Assembly: GCA_030539335.1 (NCBI GenBank)
Contig: JAUNSG010000001.1
Coordinates: 1-64,000, forward strand
Origin: Eubacteriales bacterium
GTDB taxonomy: Bacteria > Bacillota > Clostridia > Oscillospirales > Butyricicoccaceae
DNA length: 64,000 nucleotides
Reading direction: 5' to 3'
Part shown: one piece after another, positions 15,462-23,101 of the stretch
Layout of the letters: the number at the start of each line of letters is the position of its first letter
Position numbering within the stretch: position 1 is the first letter of the stretch
Notes under the pieces: generated by a model
Databases searched by the model: none
Seen by the model: only the letters and a program-made list of their open reading frames with translations
Told to the model about the DNA's origin: nothing
Translations under genes and position numbers: made by a program

Positions 15462-16589
15462 CTAAACTGCATAATGAATTGCTCTATCCACCTTACGGCT
15501 AATCACAAGATATTCCACTGTAGAGGACTTTGCTGCTTCTACCGGCTCCTTGTATTCTGTTTCATCCTCATCATATGAACAGTATGTAAGTTTCAGCTTA
15601 TCCGCAGGAATGACGTGCCCTCCTAAACGATAATCAAAAACAGCGTCCGTTGGCGTGAAACTAACATCAACAAAGTTGTATCCTCGGTTATCATAGAGGT
15701 ATACGTTAGCCCTATCGTCATCACCGAACATATCAAGACATACACTTTTATTCGTGGCAATCAGACCGTTAGCATACCGCAAAGTTACCTTGTAGTATTC
15801 ACTCTCAATGTTGATGATATTAAGGTCTTTGATTGCTTCGTTGAATGTTAAACCATGATTCAATTCAAAAGCGATGGAGCGTAAGCAATCATAATTCAGG
15901 CTAACCTTCCCGGAAAATGAAACCACATTATCAATCTCACCGTAGTATTCTTCAGCAAGCTTATCCTGCAAATACTGCCGTATTTCAACAGCCGATGGAT
16001 ACTCAAATCTAATATGATAATGAAATCTTCCCGGTCTATTTATCAGGTACTCATTCAGCTTTCTAAGCTCATTACACGTTACAACGAACAGTTTCTTTCC
16101 GCCTGACAGCCCATCGAATAAGGTAAGCAGATTTGTCTGCGGAGATGATTCCCCATCCTTGGCACGTACCTCTCCAAAAGTCTTATCGAATTCATCGAAT
16201 AATATCATTGCCTCCTGCTCGATGCTCTCAATGTATGACGCAATCCCATTGATATATGAATCAACCACAATGACTGGAATACCGCTGCGAATTGCTTCTG
16301 CTGACAGCATTTTAGCAAAAAGCGACTTGCCAATGCCTTTATCACCGCTCAGAATTACTCCGAGACTTCTATCCATCTCAGCAAATGACGACATGACTTT
16401 TTCAACCTTATCATCGTGAACACCGTACACCTTCGCTTCTTTTACTTCCATGTCAACATACTTTGATAGGTAGAATCCGCGTCTATCGCTACACCGAACT
16501 ACATATGACTGTGCCGGAAGCTTTTCATACACCCGCAACGAATCATCAAAAATATCATAGGTATTATCTCCCTGACTAATCGCTTTCAT
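15462..16589 (-). CDS. AAA+ ATPase
   Basis: 375 aa. Walker A GDKGIGKS (Lys88), Walker B MILFDEFDK, a sensor (VVTCN) and the arginine-finger region NRPGRF are all visible. The C-terminal third is an unrecognised beta-rich domain. FtsH/BCS1-like AAA proteins share the NRPGR signature. Likely an unfoldase or remodeling factor acting on a phage or host complex; the target is unknown. Starts at ATG with AAGGAG upstream and is followed by the DNA ligase gene 12 nt later. Confidence 0.85.
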   Translation of the reverse strand: MKAISQGDNTYDIFDDSLRVYEKLPAQSYVVRCSDRRGFYLSKYVDMEVKEAKVYGVHDDKVEKVMSSFAEMDRSLGVILSGDKGIGKSLFAKMLSAEAIRSGIPVIVVDSYINGIASYIESIEQEAMILFDEFDKTFGEVRAKDGESSPQTNLLTLFDGLSGGKKLFVVTCNELRKLNEYLINRPGRFHYHIRFEYPSAVEIRQYLQDKLAEEYYGEIDNVVSFSGKVSLNYDCLRSIAFELNHGLTFNEAIKDLNIINIESEYYKVTLRYANGLIATNKSVCLDMFGDDDRANVYLYDNRGYNFVDVSFTPTDAVFDYRLGGHVIPADKLKLTYCSYDEDETEYKEPVEAAKSSTVEYLVISRKVDRAIHYAV

Positions 16590-16606
16590 ATTGGTCTCCT
16601 TCCTTA

Positions 16607-16912
16607 TTATTCCGCGCTTAAAACCATTTCAAATGTTATCCCTGTTCCGGCAAGCATAAGCGTTTTGAATCCCGGTTTCTTGTATGTAATCCAAAAGTCC
16701 ATTTCCCACCCGTTTTTATCGAATCCATCTTCTTCATAACCCAAATCCGTAAGAAGTGTTCCAAGCGTGTATGGATTCAATTCAGTTTTGGTGAAATCTT
16801 TACATATCTCAGACGGGTCTCCCTCATATGCTTCTAATTTATCAATAAATTCTTTGACAACTGGCATATATTTCTCTTTAACATCAGGAGCGAGTTCATA
16901 ACCACTTTTCAT
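16607..16912 (-). CDS. hypothetical protein (101 aa)
   Basis: No family recognised. Contains LGTLLTDLGYEEDGFDKNGW followed by MDFWITYKKPG, a pattern seen in uncharacterised phage proteins. AGAGGTG lies upstream of the ATG. It precedes the AAA+ gene and is downstream of the tRNA pair. Confidence 0.6.
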   Translation of the reverse strand: MKSGYELAPDVKEKYMPVVKEFIDKLEAYEGDPSEICKDFTKTELNPYTLGTLLTDLGYEEDGFDKNGWEMDFWITYKKPGFKTLMLAGTGITFEMVLSAE

Positions 16913-17030
16913 CTTCTACACCTCTATTCTTTTAATGATGCGAGTTTTCAGCATATTTGTACCGGCAACTCGCAAGCCGACTGTTTCTTATATATCGGAC
17001 AGCATCCTCATATCTCATTCCTATGAGATA

Positions 17031-17103
17031 AGCTGGCGATGGGAGTCGAACCCATAACACACGGCTTACAAGACCGTTGTTCTGCCATTTGAACTACGCC
17101 AGC
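17031..17103 (-). tRNA. tRNA-Thr (UGU)
   Basis: Acceptor GCTGGCG pairs with CGCCAGC. The anticodon stem ACGGT/GCCGT encloses CTTGTAA, giving anticodon UGU. The T-arm is ATGGGTTCGACTCCCAT. The CCA end is not encoded. It lies one base from the following tRNA-Ile and serves ACA codons. Confidence 0.93.
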
Positions 17104-17104
17104 A

Positions 17105-17179
17105 TGGTAGTCCGTGATAGAGTCGAACTATCGTCACACGCTTATAAGGCGTGCGCTCTAACCATTGAGCTAACGGACT
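17105..17179 (-). tRNA. tRNA-Ile (UAU)
   Basis: Acceptor AGTCCGT pairs with ACGGACT; anticodon stem CACGC/GCGTG encloses CTTATAA, anticodon UAU, which reads AUA. The T-arm is GATAGTTCGACTCTATC; CCA is encoded. AUA is a rare codon in many hosts and is a candidate start codon for two genes in this window. Confidence 0.93.
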
Positions 17180-17185
17180 ATATAA

Positions 17186-17215
17186 GCGGAGCCGTCTTTA
17201 TTGGCGGCTCCTTTA
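17186..17215. other. GGAGCCG/CGGCTCC hairpin upstream of tRN A pair
   Basis: A perfect 7-bp inverted repeat between RNA element D and tRNA-Ile. On the minus strand it is not followed by a T-run, so a processing signal or spacer structure is more likely than a leftward terminator; on the plus strand TTTATT follows. Confidence 0.4.
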
Positions 17216-17217
17216 TT

Positions 17218-17471
17218 CCCACAATCCGTATCATGTAGTTTCTATATGCCCTAGAAAACTCATGATATGCAGGAGTGCCACCGAGAAACCCGTAAAAGTG
17301 GCTAACTTTTTATTTTCGCTGAAAATCAAAAGTTTGACATCTTTTACGTGGTTTCGGAGGTGCAGCTACCATCGAAATACTCTCACTGACAGCAAAGAGC
17401 GATTGCATATATGTATTCGATTTATACAAGATGTACGTTTCGTTATAAAAGCAACCAATCTACATTGTGGG
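17218..17471 (-). ncRNA. structured RNA element D of the UGUCA-hairpin family (divergent)
   Basis: 254 nt. The ends pair as CCCACAAT/ATTGTGGG plus GTAG/CTAC. The family hairpin appears at 17380-17399 as CTCTT-T-GC-TGTCA-GT-GAGAG: same bulge, same UGUCA loop, but a completely different 5-bp stem than A-C. The downstream part forms one long imperfect hairpin (CCGAAACCACGTAAAAG pairs with CTTTTACGGGTTTC). It lacks the TAACAACTTGAGAGGGA tract of A-C. It lies between the radical SAM gene and the tRNAs. Function unknown. Confidence 0.6.
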
Positions 17472-17514
17472 TATTCAAACCACCGAAGTGGAAAGAATCA
17501 ATTTAATTTTGTGG

Positions 17515-18327
17515 TTATCTCCAATTGGTCGCTACACGACCGTCCGGATGAATAATAATGTTAGAATATCCGTCTGAGTAATCGTTATGCTTCTGCTGCC
17601 ACATATCTCCCAGTGTTACACGAGCATGTTTTCCTGCGTAATCAAAGGTTGCATATACGAAAAAGTCTCCTATTCTAAACGTATGTATATCAATTTCACT
17701 GTCATTCTGCAGCTCATTCCATACGTCTACTGGATACTCCTTCTTACTGAGTCCGCTAAGAAAACGAAATGAGAAACTATCTGCGTTCATACGCATAAAG
17801 TTCTTTATATATTCAACAGATGGATTCTCTAATACTGTCTGAACAGTACACCCCGGAAACTTATCTGGATTCTGACGAACAAAATCATTGTAAGATAAGT
17901 TTATATGTGCCATGCCATTCAAATCTATGCTATATCCTGCTGTGTTGATAGAACAAAATACGCCGTTGCTATTATTTTTATATGTATCAACGATGTCCTC
18001 AACATGTCTTGGATATAGTCCCGGCTCTCCTCCGGTAATTGTGAGTCTGGCATCCGGGTGCTCATATAATACTCTCTTTAATGATTCAATCTGGACTGGA
18101 AAATCATTATTACCTTCCATTGGATTCTGTCTTTCTAAACAGAACGGGCAATGGAATGGACACTCCTCCGTTGTAATTAACTGAATATTGATACGATAGT
18201 ATAATGGTCGCCCTAGAAAAGTTCTATCATTCCTACTTTCTAATCTATATAATAGGTCTCTATTCATTTCAGTCCTAATATCTTCATAAGAACTGATAAA
18301 CGGAATCATATTCATTTTAGAACTCAT
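17515..18327 (-). CDS. radical SAM enzyme
   Basis: About 270 aa. The 4Fe-4S motif CPFHCPFC (Cys56, 60, 63) is followed by TGGEPGLYP, so it should cleave S-adenosylmethionine to a radical. The C-terminus IIHPDGRVATNWR resembles radical SAM proteins with a short conserved C-terminal tail. Substrate unknown; queuosine-type (QueE) and viperin-type enzymes share the core but their specific motifs are not seen. The start is uncertain: ATG 18327 is preferred, but GTG 18336 or an upstream TTG is possible. It overlaps the end region of the interrupted 18356-18559 frame. Confidence 0.8.
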   Translation of the reverse strand: MSSKMNMIPFISSYEDIRTEMNRDLLYRLESRNDRTFLGRPLYYRINIQLITTEECPFHCPFCLERQNPMEGNNDFPVQIESLKRVLYEHPDARLTITGGEPGLYPRHVEDIVDTYKNNSNGVFCSINTAGYSIDLNGMAHINLSYNDFVRQNPDKFPGCTVQTVLENPSVEYIKNFMRMNADSFSFRFLSGLSKKEYPVDVWNELQNDSEIDIHTFRIGDFFVYATFDYAGKHARVTLGDMWQQKHNDYSDGYSNIIIHPDGRVATNWR

Positions 18328-18355
18328 TTTCGTCACCGCCCTTCTCTGATTAAAT

Positions 18356-18559
18356 TCACTTTTTCTCCTCAATCATCTTTTTAACAACGATAATGGAGAT
18401 TGAAAAAGGCGCAACAACCGGAAATAATGCGCCTGTAATAACTGCTACAACAATGTCAAAGTCATGGTCAATACTCTGAACTTTACTGCTCAAATATATG
18501 TACAATCCACATAATCATGCTGCGACAATCATATAAACTACAAATAAAAGCCATCCCAT
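18356..18559 (-). pseudogene. small membrane protein frame with an in-frame TGA
   Basis: AAGGAG lies 9 nt upstream of ATG 18559. The frame reads MGWLLFVVYMIVAA, then TGA, then LCGLYIYLSSKVQSIDHDFD and a second membrane segment to a TGA at 18356. The two halves make a sensible two-helix membrane protein of 67 residues if the internal TGA were Trp (one base from TGG). Other genes here end in TGA without apparent readthrough, so this is most likely a recent nonsense mutation or a sequence error. Confidence 0.5.
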
Positions 18560-18579
18560 ACTTATCTCTCCTTGTTACT

Positions 18580-18597
18580 GGCGGGCAAGCCGCCAGA
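18580..18597 (-). other. CTGGCGG/CCGCCAG hairpin after DUF6273-like gene
   Basis: A 7-bp perfect stem with a 4-nt loop between the stop codon at 18606 and the next ribosome site. No T-run follows, so it may stabilise the mRNA end or weakly attenuate transcription. Confidence 0.4.
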
Positions 18598-18605
18598 TAA
18601 TTATC

Positions 18606-19364
18606 TTATGCAACATCCTCTTCATCCGACTTTCCGATAATGAAGCAGGGGCAGACGCCACCCGCGCCGGACGCACTGTAGCTGTAGCCGCCACCGCCGT
18701 AGTAGACATCCCAGAAGCCCGTGGAGTTGCCGACAACCGGAGAACGCAACCAGTACCATTCTGTTGTTCCGTCTTCCAGCGCCTTAACTCTGCTCTTCTC
18801 TGTCTTGAAAAGCGGAAAATGAATATCACCGAAGTCACACTCTTTATAATTTTCATGTTCTCCAAAAACTTCTGTTCTTGACGGAAGCCACAGCTTGCTT
18901 GTCCTCTCATACCTCGTTCCGCTGAGATTCTGTACAATCGTTCGTGGTTTGATAACCGCAACCAGCTCATCCGGTAGAAGTGGCAAAATTTCATTTTCCA
19001 AAATATCAGCCATATTGCTATGCGCCCAACCGCCACGATTTGTATCTCTTTGGTTCATTGCTTTTTGCCAAAGCAGGTCGTCGAAAGCAAACGCAACACT
19101 ATTCTGACTGTATGGATTGATTGCAGCAACTGACACAGATGCTTGCTTCCCGTTCTTGAGTTGGAAGGATATTGTATCGCCGATGGAAAGAATCGCCGCC
19201 GCATATCCATGTTCAATTTCACTGCTAATTTCTTCCCAGTTAATGTGCTGCGTAGTCCTTCTGGTTAAACTTGCATTATGATTACATGATTCTTCGCCAA
19301 CATAAATGTCTACTGCAAAATCATGATTACAATGCGGGCATTTAATATTCATCACATCAATCAT
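18606..19364 (-). CDS. DUF6273-like protein with variable-looking C-terminus
   Basis: 252 aa. An N-terminal zinc knuckle (CPHCNHDF) precedes a DUF6273/C-type-lectin-like domain with typical anchors FSIGDTI-like LSIGDTISF, WLPSRTEVFG and, at the end, WYWLRSPVV...GGVCPCFIIG. Between these anchors residues ~215-240 are almost all Tyr, Ser and Gly (YYGGGGYSYSASGAGG) with C/G-ending codons unlike the AT-rich neighbours. That pattern resembles the variable region of diversity-generating retroelement targets, where AAC codons have been mutated. Possibly a receptor-binding or surface-display protein. Start at 19364 with AAGGTG 7 nt upstream, overlapping the RNase H stop. Confidence 0.7.
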   Translation of the reverse strand: MIDVMNIKCPHCNHDFAVDIYVGEESCNHNASLTRRTTQHINWEEISSEIEHGYAAAILSIGDTISFQLKNGKQASVSVAAINPYSQNSVAFAFDDLLWQKAMNQRDTNRGGWAHSNMADILENEILPLLPDELVAVIKPRTIVQNLSGTRYERTSKLWLPSRTEVFGEHENYKECDFGDIHFPLFKTEKSRVKALEDGTTEWYWLRSPVVGNSTGFWDVYYGGGGYSYSASGAGGVCPCFIIGKSDEEDVA

Positions 19365-19365
19365 G

Positions 19366-20001
19366 CTATTCACCTTCCTTCCCAAAATTATTTACGGCAT
19401 ACTTTGCAAGCTGGTCTGCTTTTTCGTTATATTCAACGCCGGTATGTGCATCGACTTTCTCAAAAGAAATGTTAATCTCCCCTCCACGTCTCTTCATGAA
19501 CTCAGCATAACCAGCGGTAAATCTGTTTTTCGTTTTCCAATGACCTTTAGCCCATCGCTCAATACCAACATAATCATGACATATTTTCACAGATTTACAT
19601 TTCTTGTTTATCGCATACTTTACAGCAAACATCGCTCCAAGCATTTCTCCTGCTACATTTCTAATTCTCGCTGTCTCAGAGTCATTATTTGCTCCGTAAA
19701 ATTCCTTAATAGTTCCATCTTTAAAGATTGCAACGAATCCATACCCGTATACACCAGTATTTTCGTCAAAGCTGCCATCGACATATATGGTAATATCTGC
19801 ATCCTCATCCTTGTTAGCAACCGGCTTGTTAATCGGTAAACTTCCAGAAAGATAGTCCTCAGCTTCTTTCTTTGTTTGAAACCCTTTATACAAAGCACCG
19901 CTGTATCCACTTACCTGTTCTTTACATTCATCCCATGTTTTATATATCCCCGGCTGCTTGCCTATCTTGACTGCATAGAAATTGCTCTTTCTTTTCGCCA
20001 T
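19366..20001 (-). CDS. ribonuclease HI with N-terminal viroplasmin-like domain
   Basis: 211 aa. The N-terminal module FYAVKIGKQPGIYKTWDECK with FQTKKEAEDYL is the hybrid-binding (caulimovirus viroplasmin) domain. The C-terminal RNase H fold has its four acidic catalytic residues: Asp75 in YVDGS, Glu119 in NVAGEM, Asp143 in CHDY and Asp196 in NEKADQLA, plus His186. It cuts the RNA strand of RNA-DNA hybrids, which fits its place between the reverse transcriptase/RNA elements and the DUF6273-like gene. AAGGAGG lies 6 nt from ATG 20001; an upstream extension lies in RNA element B. Confidence 0.92.
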   Translation of the reverse strand: MAKRKSNFYAVKIGKQPGIYKTWDECKEQVSGYSGALYKGFQTKKEAEDYLSGSLPINKPVANKDEDADITIYVDGSFDENTGVYGYGFVAIFKDGTIKEFYGANNDSETARIRNVAGEMLGAMFAVKYAINKKCKSVKICHDYVGIERWAKGHWKTKNRFTAGYAEFMKRRGGEINISFEKVDAHTGVEYNEKADQLAKYAVNNFGKEGE

Positions 20002-20026
20002 AGATTCCTCCTTTATGATGATTTCC

Positions 20027-20349
20027 AATCCAAAACTAGCAGTTGACAATCTCATTGCTGGAGGTGATGAGCTGGAGTATCTCCTCCGCCTTCAGTAACT
20101 GAGCTGTAACATAAAACAATTTAGATTTCAATGGTTCTTAAAACTTGAAATTGTTGTGCCCCAATTGGTCGAAAATGTTTTATGTATATTTGATAATTGA
20201 TTTGAGTTCTTGATTCAGGAGTTTCTGATGCGCCAGCGCTGGCGGCTGCGGGCTGGTTAGTCCGTTTCCCTCTCAAGTTGTTACTTCCACTGACAGCGAG
20301 AAGCATATTCCGAAGAATATAATTTCATTGCTCTGCCATGTTTTGGATT
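20027..20349 (-). ncRNA. structured RNA element B, 3' of the reverse transcriptase
   Basis: 323 nt filling the gap between the RT and RNase H genes. The ends form a perfect 10-bp stem, AATCCAAAAC/GTTTTGGATT. Near the 5' end is ATATTC-TTCG-GAATAT, then the family hairpin CTTCT-C-GC-TGTCA-GT-GGAAG (20284-20303), then TAACAACTTGAGAGGGA as in A and C. The 3' part has two further hairpins (ACATAAAAC/GTTTTATGT and CAATTT..TTTCAA/TTGAAATTG) and ends GCAATGAGATTGT, matching the 3' motif of A and C. The loop-closing base pair changes from T-A (A, C) to C-G here. Confidence 0.72.
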
Positions 20350-20354
20350 AAACC

Positions 20355-21494
20355 TTATCCTCTAAGGTCTTGCTTAATCATCTGCACTACGTTTACACCA
20401 AACTTCTGTCCAATGTGTTCTACCATCTTATCAATGGTATCTCCCTCTACCATTCGATAGTAATTTCTGTATCCGTCCATCGTCTGAATATCAGACTTGT
20501 CCCAGACTACCCCATTTTTCCTATCCATAATGTAGGATGACAGCATCGCCTGAAACTGTTTCTTCTTCTTGTAACCTACGGTGATTTCATTGTCCTTATT
20601 CAGCATAATTCCGAGGTTCCAATTGCTTCCAGCGGATGAGCCGTATCTAGTTTTGGAAGAGTTGATTTGGAACGGCGCTCCAAATTCGTGAAGTGTATCT
20701 GAAATAAATTTCTCAACCTCACGGAAGCTGAACGTGTATTTAGATGACACCTGAAAATCATCAGCGTATCTTGTGTAAATAAATCTTTGGTCATTAAAGT
20801 CTCTGAATCCGTTCGCCAACTTAAAATCAACCGGAATCATCATAATGTTTGTAATGGTTGGCGAAATTGGCGTCCCTTGCGGCAAACCGCCGTCCAAAAA
20901 TGCAAGGCTGATTGCTGTTTCAAATTCCTGTCTTCCGATTTCATCTTTCATGATTTCAGAAAATGGGAATACCATTGAGAACATATGTAAAACAAACTCT
21001 GGCGTTGTGCTTCCAAAGAAATTGGATAAATCATACTTTCCAAACCACTTGCTCTCATTTGCTTGATGCCTTTTGACGCAATCAATAATGCTCCGATGCT
21101 TTATATACGCAAAAGCAGATGTGTGATACAGTGCTTTGAAATCCTCTTCAAAGATTGTTTTCAGCCTCCGTAAAGCATCCATCAATTCCGGCTCTGGAGC
21201 ATCAATCTTTCGCAAGCCGCCACTCTTCTTTGGTATGTGGAATTCTCTATATAAATCATGTCTCGGTTTCTCTCGAAGAGTTTTGGTCTGCTCATTAAAT
21301 ACAGTCAGTACCTGAATCAATTCCTGAACATCAATCGTGTCCAAAAAACGATTACTAATTCTGTCAAACTCATACGTCTTAGTATTCGACAGGTTCGAGC
21401 TTAACATCTGGTCACTCACATCGGTTCCAAACAGAAACTCTTCCAGAGTCATCTGGTGGTACATAGGCGGTTGTTTAACTGTTATGTAGAACAC
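20355..21494 (-). CDS. reverse transcriptase (retron/Abi-like, not DGR-type)
   Basis: 379 aa. RT motifs are clear: PKKSGGLRKI, FGKYDLSNFF (Asp155), LPQGTPISP (206-212), YTRYADDF (catalytic Asp245-Asp246) and a C-terminal thumb region. LPQGxxxSP rules against a diversity-generating retroelement RT, which carries GxxxSQ. There is no maturase/endonuclease domain, so it is not a group II intron. The length and lone RT domain suit retron, Abi or other unclassified phage/bacterial RTs. GTG start with AAGGAG 8 nt upstream. Structured RNA C lies immediately upstream and RNA B immediately downstream, in the same orientation; RNase HI follows. Likely copies an RNA into DNA; template unknown. Confidence 0.88.
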   Translation of the reverse strand: MFYITVKQPPMYHQMTLEEFLFGTDVSDQMLSSNLSNTKTYEFDRISNRFLDTIDVQELIQVLTVFNEQTKTLREKPRHDLYREFHIPKKSGGLRKIDAPEPELMDALRRLKTIFEEDFKALYHTSAFAYIKHRSIIDCVKRHQANESKWFGKYDLSNFFGSTTPEFVLHMFSMVFPFSEIMKDEIGRQEFETAISLAFLDGGLPQGTPISPTITNIMMIPVDFKLANGFRDFNDQRFIYTRYADDFQVSSKYTFSFREVEKFISDTLHEFGAPFQINSSKTRYGSSAGSNWNLGIMLNKDNEITVGYKKKKQFQAMLSSYIMDRKNGVVWDKSDIQTMDGYRNYYRMVEGDTIDKMVEHIGQKFGVNVVQMIKQDLRG

Positions 21495-21513
21495 ATTGTC
21501 ATCTCCTTCCGAT

Positions 21514-21805
21514 GAATAACTATAATCTCATATGTATAAGGGCTGCGACCGGGTGCCTGCGAAGCTTCCTTGGCTCCTTGAGTACCGGTGTTATTTGGCT
21601 TTGTTATTTCGTGTATGTGTTGGCTATCAAGGGATAAGTGATTCTGTAGGTGTCATGCTGATTATTTCTCTCTTCTTTCATCTCTGGATACTCCAGAGTC
21701 CTCCCTGTGGATGATTCTCATCAGGTTGTCTATCTCCCTCTCAAGTTGTTACTTCTGTTGACAACGAGAAGCTATCTCAAAAGATAAATTTCATCATAGT
21801 TATTC
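21514..21805 (-). ncRNA. structured RNA element C, 5' leader of the reverse transcriptase
   Basis: 292 nt directly before the RT start, the position where retron RNAs lie. The ends form a perfect 10-bp stem, GAATAACTAT/ATAGTTATTC. It has TATCT-TTTG-AGATA, then the family hairpin CTTCT-C-GT-TGTCA-AC-AGAAG (21752-21771), then TAACAACTTGAGAGGGA. A second local stem is CTCTGGAGTATCCAGAG near 21682-21700, and CATATGAGATTAT lies near the 3' end. The plus-strand frame across it has no ribosome site. Sequence is strongly A-rich on the RNA strand. Confidence 0.75.
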
Positions 21806-21823
21806 TTTATTTATTCACGCTAT

Positions 21824-21853
21824 TAAACATCCCCGCAGACGAACTGCGGGGAT
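21824..21853 (-). terminator. intrinsic terminator after the ThiF gene
   Basis: On the minus strand ATCCCCGCAG-TTCGT-CTGCGGGGAT forms a 10-bp stem followed by GTTTAATA. It sits 14 nt after the E1-like stop codon and ends the ubiquitin-like operon before RNA element C. Confidence 0.75.
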
Positions 21854-21866
21854 TTCGTTCCAAATA

Positions 21867-22538
21867 TCAAAAGGCATCCAGCATAAAATGGAACCCATCA
21901 ATCATAATTAGTTTCTTAATACCGTTACCTTTGACAAAATTGATGTAATTATTTACGCCGAGCGCACAGATAAGCCTAACGGTAGTTGCTACGCCAAGCG
22001 TAATACCACAAGCAGAAACAGGAGTTTCTTCTGCAGCTTCTTCATGCGAAAACTGCATAGACTTCAGCAAATCCTGTTTCATTTTATAGTCGCTCCAGTC
22101 GGCGGCATAGTGCTGGGCACTTTCAAGCAAGGTGCGGAAATCAAACACTGCTTTTACATATGGGCTGTCCATATGTTTCTCTACAATCGTGCGGCGCAAT
22201 TCAATGTTGTCCACACACAGGAAAATGTAGCCGGACATCAGCTTTCCTTCCCATCCCTTCGGTTTGAGTTCCACATTGTCCTTAATCTCCGGGTTGATAT
22301 CCATCAAAATATCTTTCAGCGCTTCAACTTTCGGCTTGCCTACATCCTCCTGCCGGAACATCTGGTTGACGATGTTGTGAGCTTCGACCGTATCAAAATC
22401 CCATAGTGTCATCTTCGTGACACCACATCTGGCAAGATTTTCTGCCAATGTCGAACCGACCGAACCACATCCTACAATGTGAATTCTCGCATCATCTTTT
22501 TCCGGCTGAAAAAAATCATAACTCTTACTTAAATCCAT
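21867..22538 (-). CDS. E1-like ThiF-family adenylyltransferase of a ubiquitin-like system
   Basis: 223 aa. The ATP-binding Rossmann motif is VGCGSVGS (23-30) with Asp47/Asp49, then NQMFRQEDVGKPKV, the CVDN motif (108-111) and a conserved Cys177 in TPVSACGIT at the position of the E1 thioester cysteine. It should adenylate the C-terminus of a ubiquitin-like protein and may form a thioester. The size and motif set match the PRTRC-type ThiF proteins. It is the last gene of a cassette with an acidic protein, JAMM protease, E2-like candidate and Ubl. AAGGAGG precedes the ATG. Confidence 0.88.
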   Translation of the reverse strand: MDLSKSYDFFQPEKDDARIHIVGCGSVGSTLAENLARCGVTKMTLWDFDTVEAHNIVNQMFRQEDVGKPKVEALKDILMDINPEIKDNVELKPKGWEGKLMSGYIFLCVDNIELRRTIVEKHMDSPYVKAVFDFRTLLESAQHYAADWSDYKMKQDLLKSMQFSHEEAAEETPVSACGITLGVATTVRLICALGVNNYINFVKGNGIKKLIMIDGFHFMLDAF

Positions 22539-22549
22539 ACTGTACCTCC

Positions 22550-23080
22550 TTATACCGCTGATGAAATTAACTGTTCAAATTCCAGTTCTTCTCGCTTTCG
22601 TTCCTGCTCTGCGGTTACTTTGATAGTCTGCAATGTAGATGTACAAGACGTGAATAATTCTCCGAGCGAACATCCGTCTTCAAATTGTTCATCATCCTCT
22701 AAGTCCTCATCGGTATCATCGTCATCGAAGATTTCCTCATCAGCATAATCCTCGTCGTCTTCTTCATCCCAGACATCATTGTCATCTGCCCAATCAAGAA
22801 CATCATCTTTGTAGCCATCAAAATACTCATCGTCAGCTCCAAACCATCCGTTATCATTGTAGATGTAATAATCGTATCCAGTTGGAATATCATCAAGCTC
22901 ACGATATAGGTCTGACCATCCATCCGCATTTCTTGCCATATCAACTATGCGTTCATCAAAATACTCATCTTTTGAATACTCATCATAGACATCTCCGCAA
23001 TAATCGCATCCTTCATCATCGCAGAAGGTAATCAAATCAGACCAACAGGTAACATTATCAATAAACTCTTGTCTTGTCAT
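22550..23080 (-). CDS. highly acidic hypothetical protein between E1 and JAMM genes
   Basis: 176 aa, extremely rich in Asp/Glu (the stretch around residues 95-135 is almost continuous acidic residues), with a CDDEGCDYCGD cysteine cluster near residue 22 and a helical Lys/Glu C-terminus. No family recognised. Its place between the E1 and JAMM genes suggests a substrate, adaptor or DNA-mimic regulator in that system. AAGGAG precedes the ATG. Confidence 0.6.
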   Translation of the reverse strand: MTRQEFIDNVTCWSDLITFCDDEGCDYCGDVYDEYSKDEYFDERIVDMARNADGWSDLYRELDDIPTGYDYYIYNDNGWFGADDEYFDGYKDDVLDWADDNDVWDEEDDEDYADEEIFDDDDTDEDLEDDEQFEDGCSLGELFTSCTSTLQTIKVTAEQERKREELEFEQLISSAV

Positions 23081-23101
23081 GCGGAATCACTCCTTCCTGA
23101 C

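Noticed and set aside
18356..18559. General recoding of TGA to tryptophan
   Set aside because: Other genes with normal lengths end at TGA (for example 47954-47956), so a single nonsense change is simpler.
20355..21494. Diversity-generating retroelement reverse transcriptase
   Set aside because: Motif 4 is LPQGTPISP, the general RT form, not the GxxxSQ of DGR enzymes. I found no AAC-rich template repeat matching the DUF6273-like variable region in the window.
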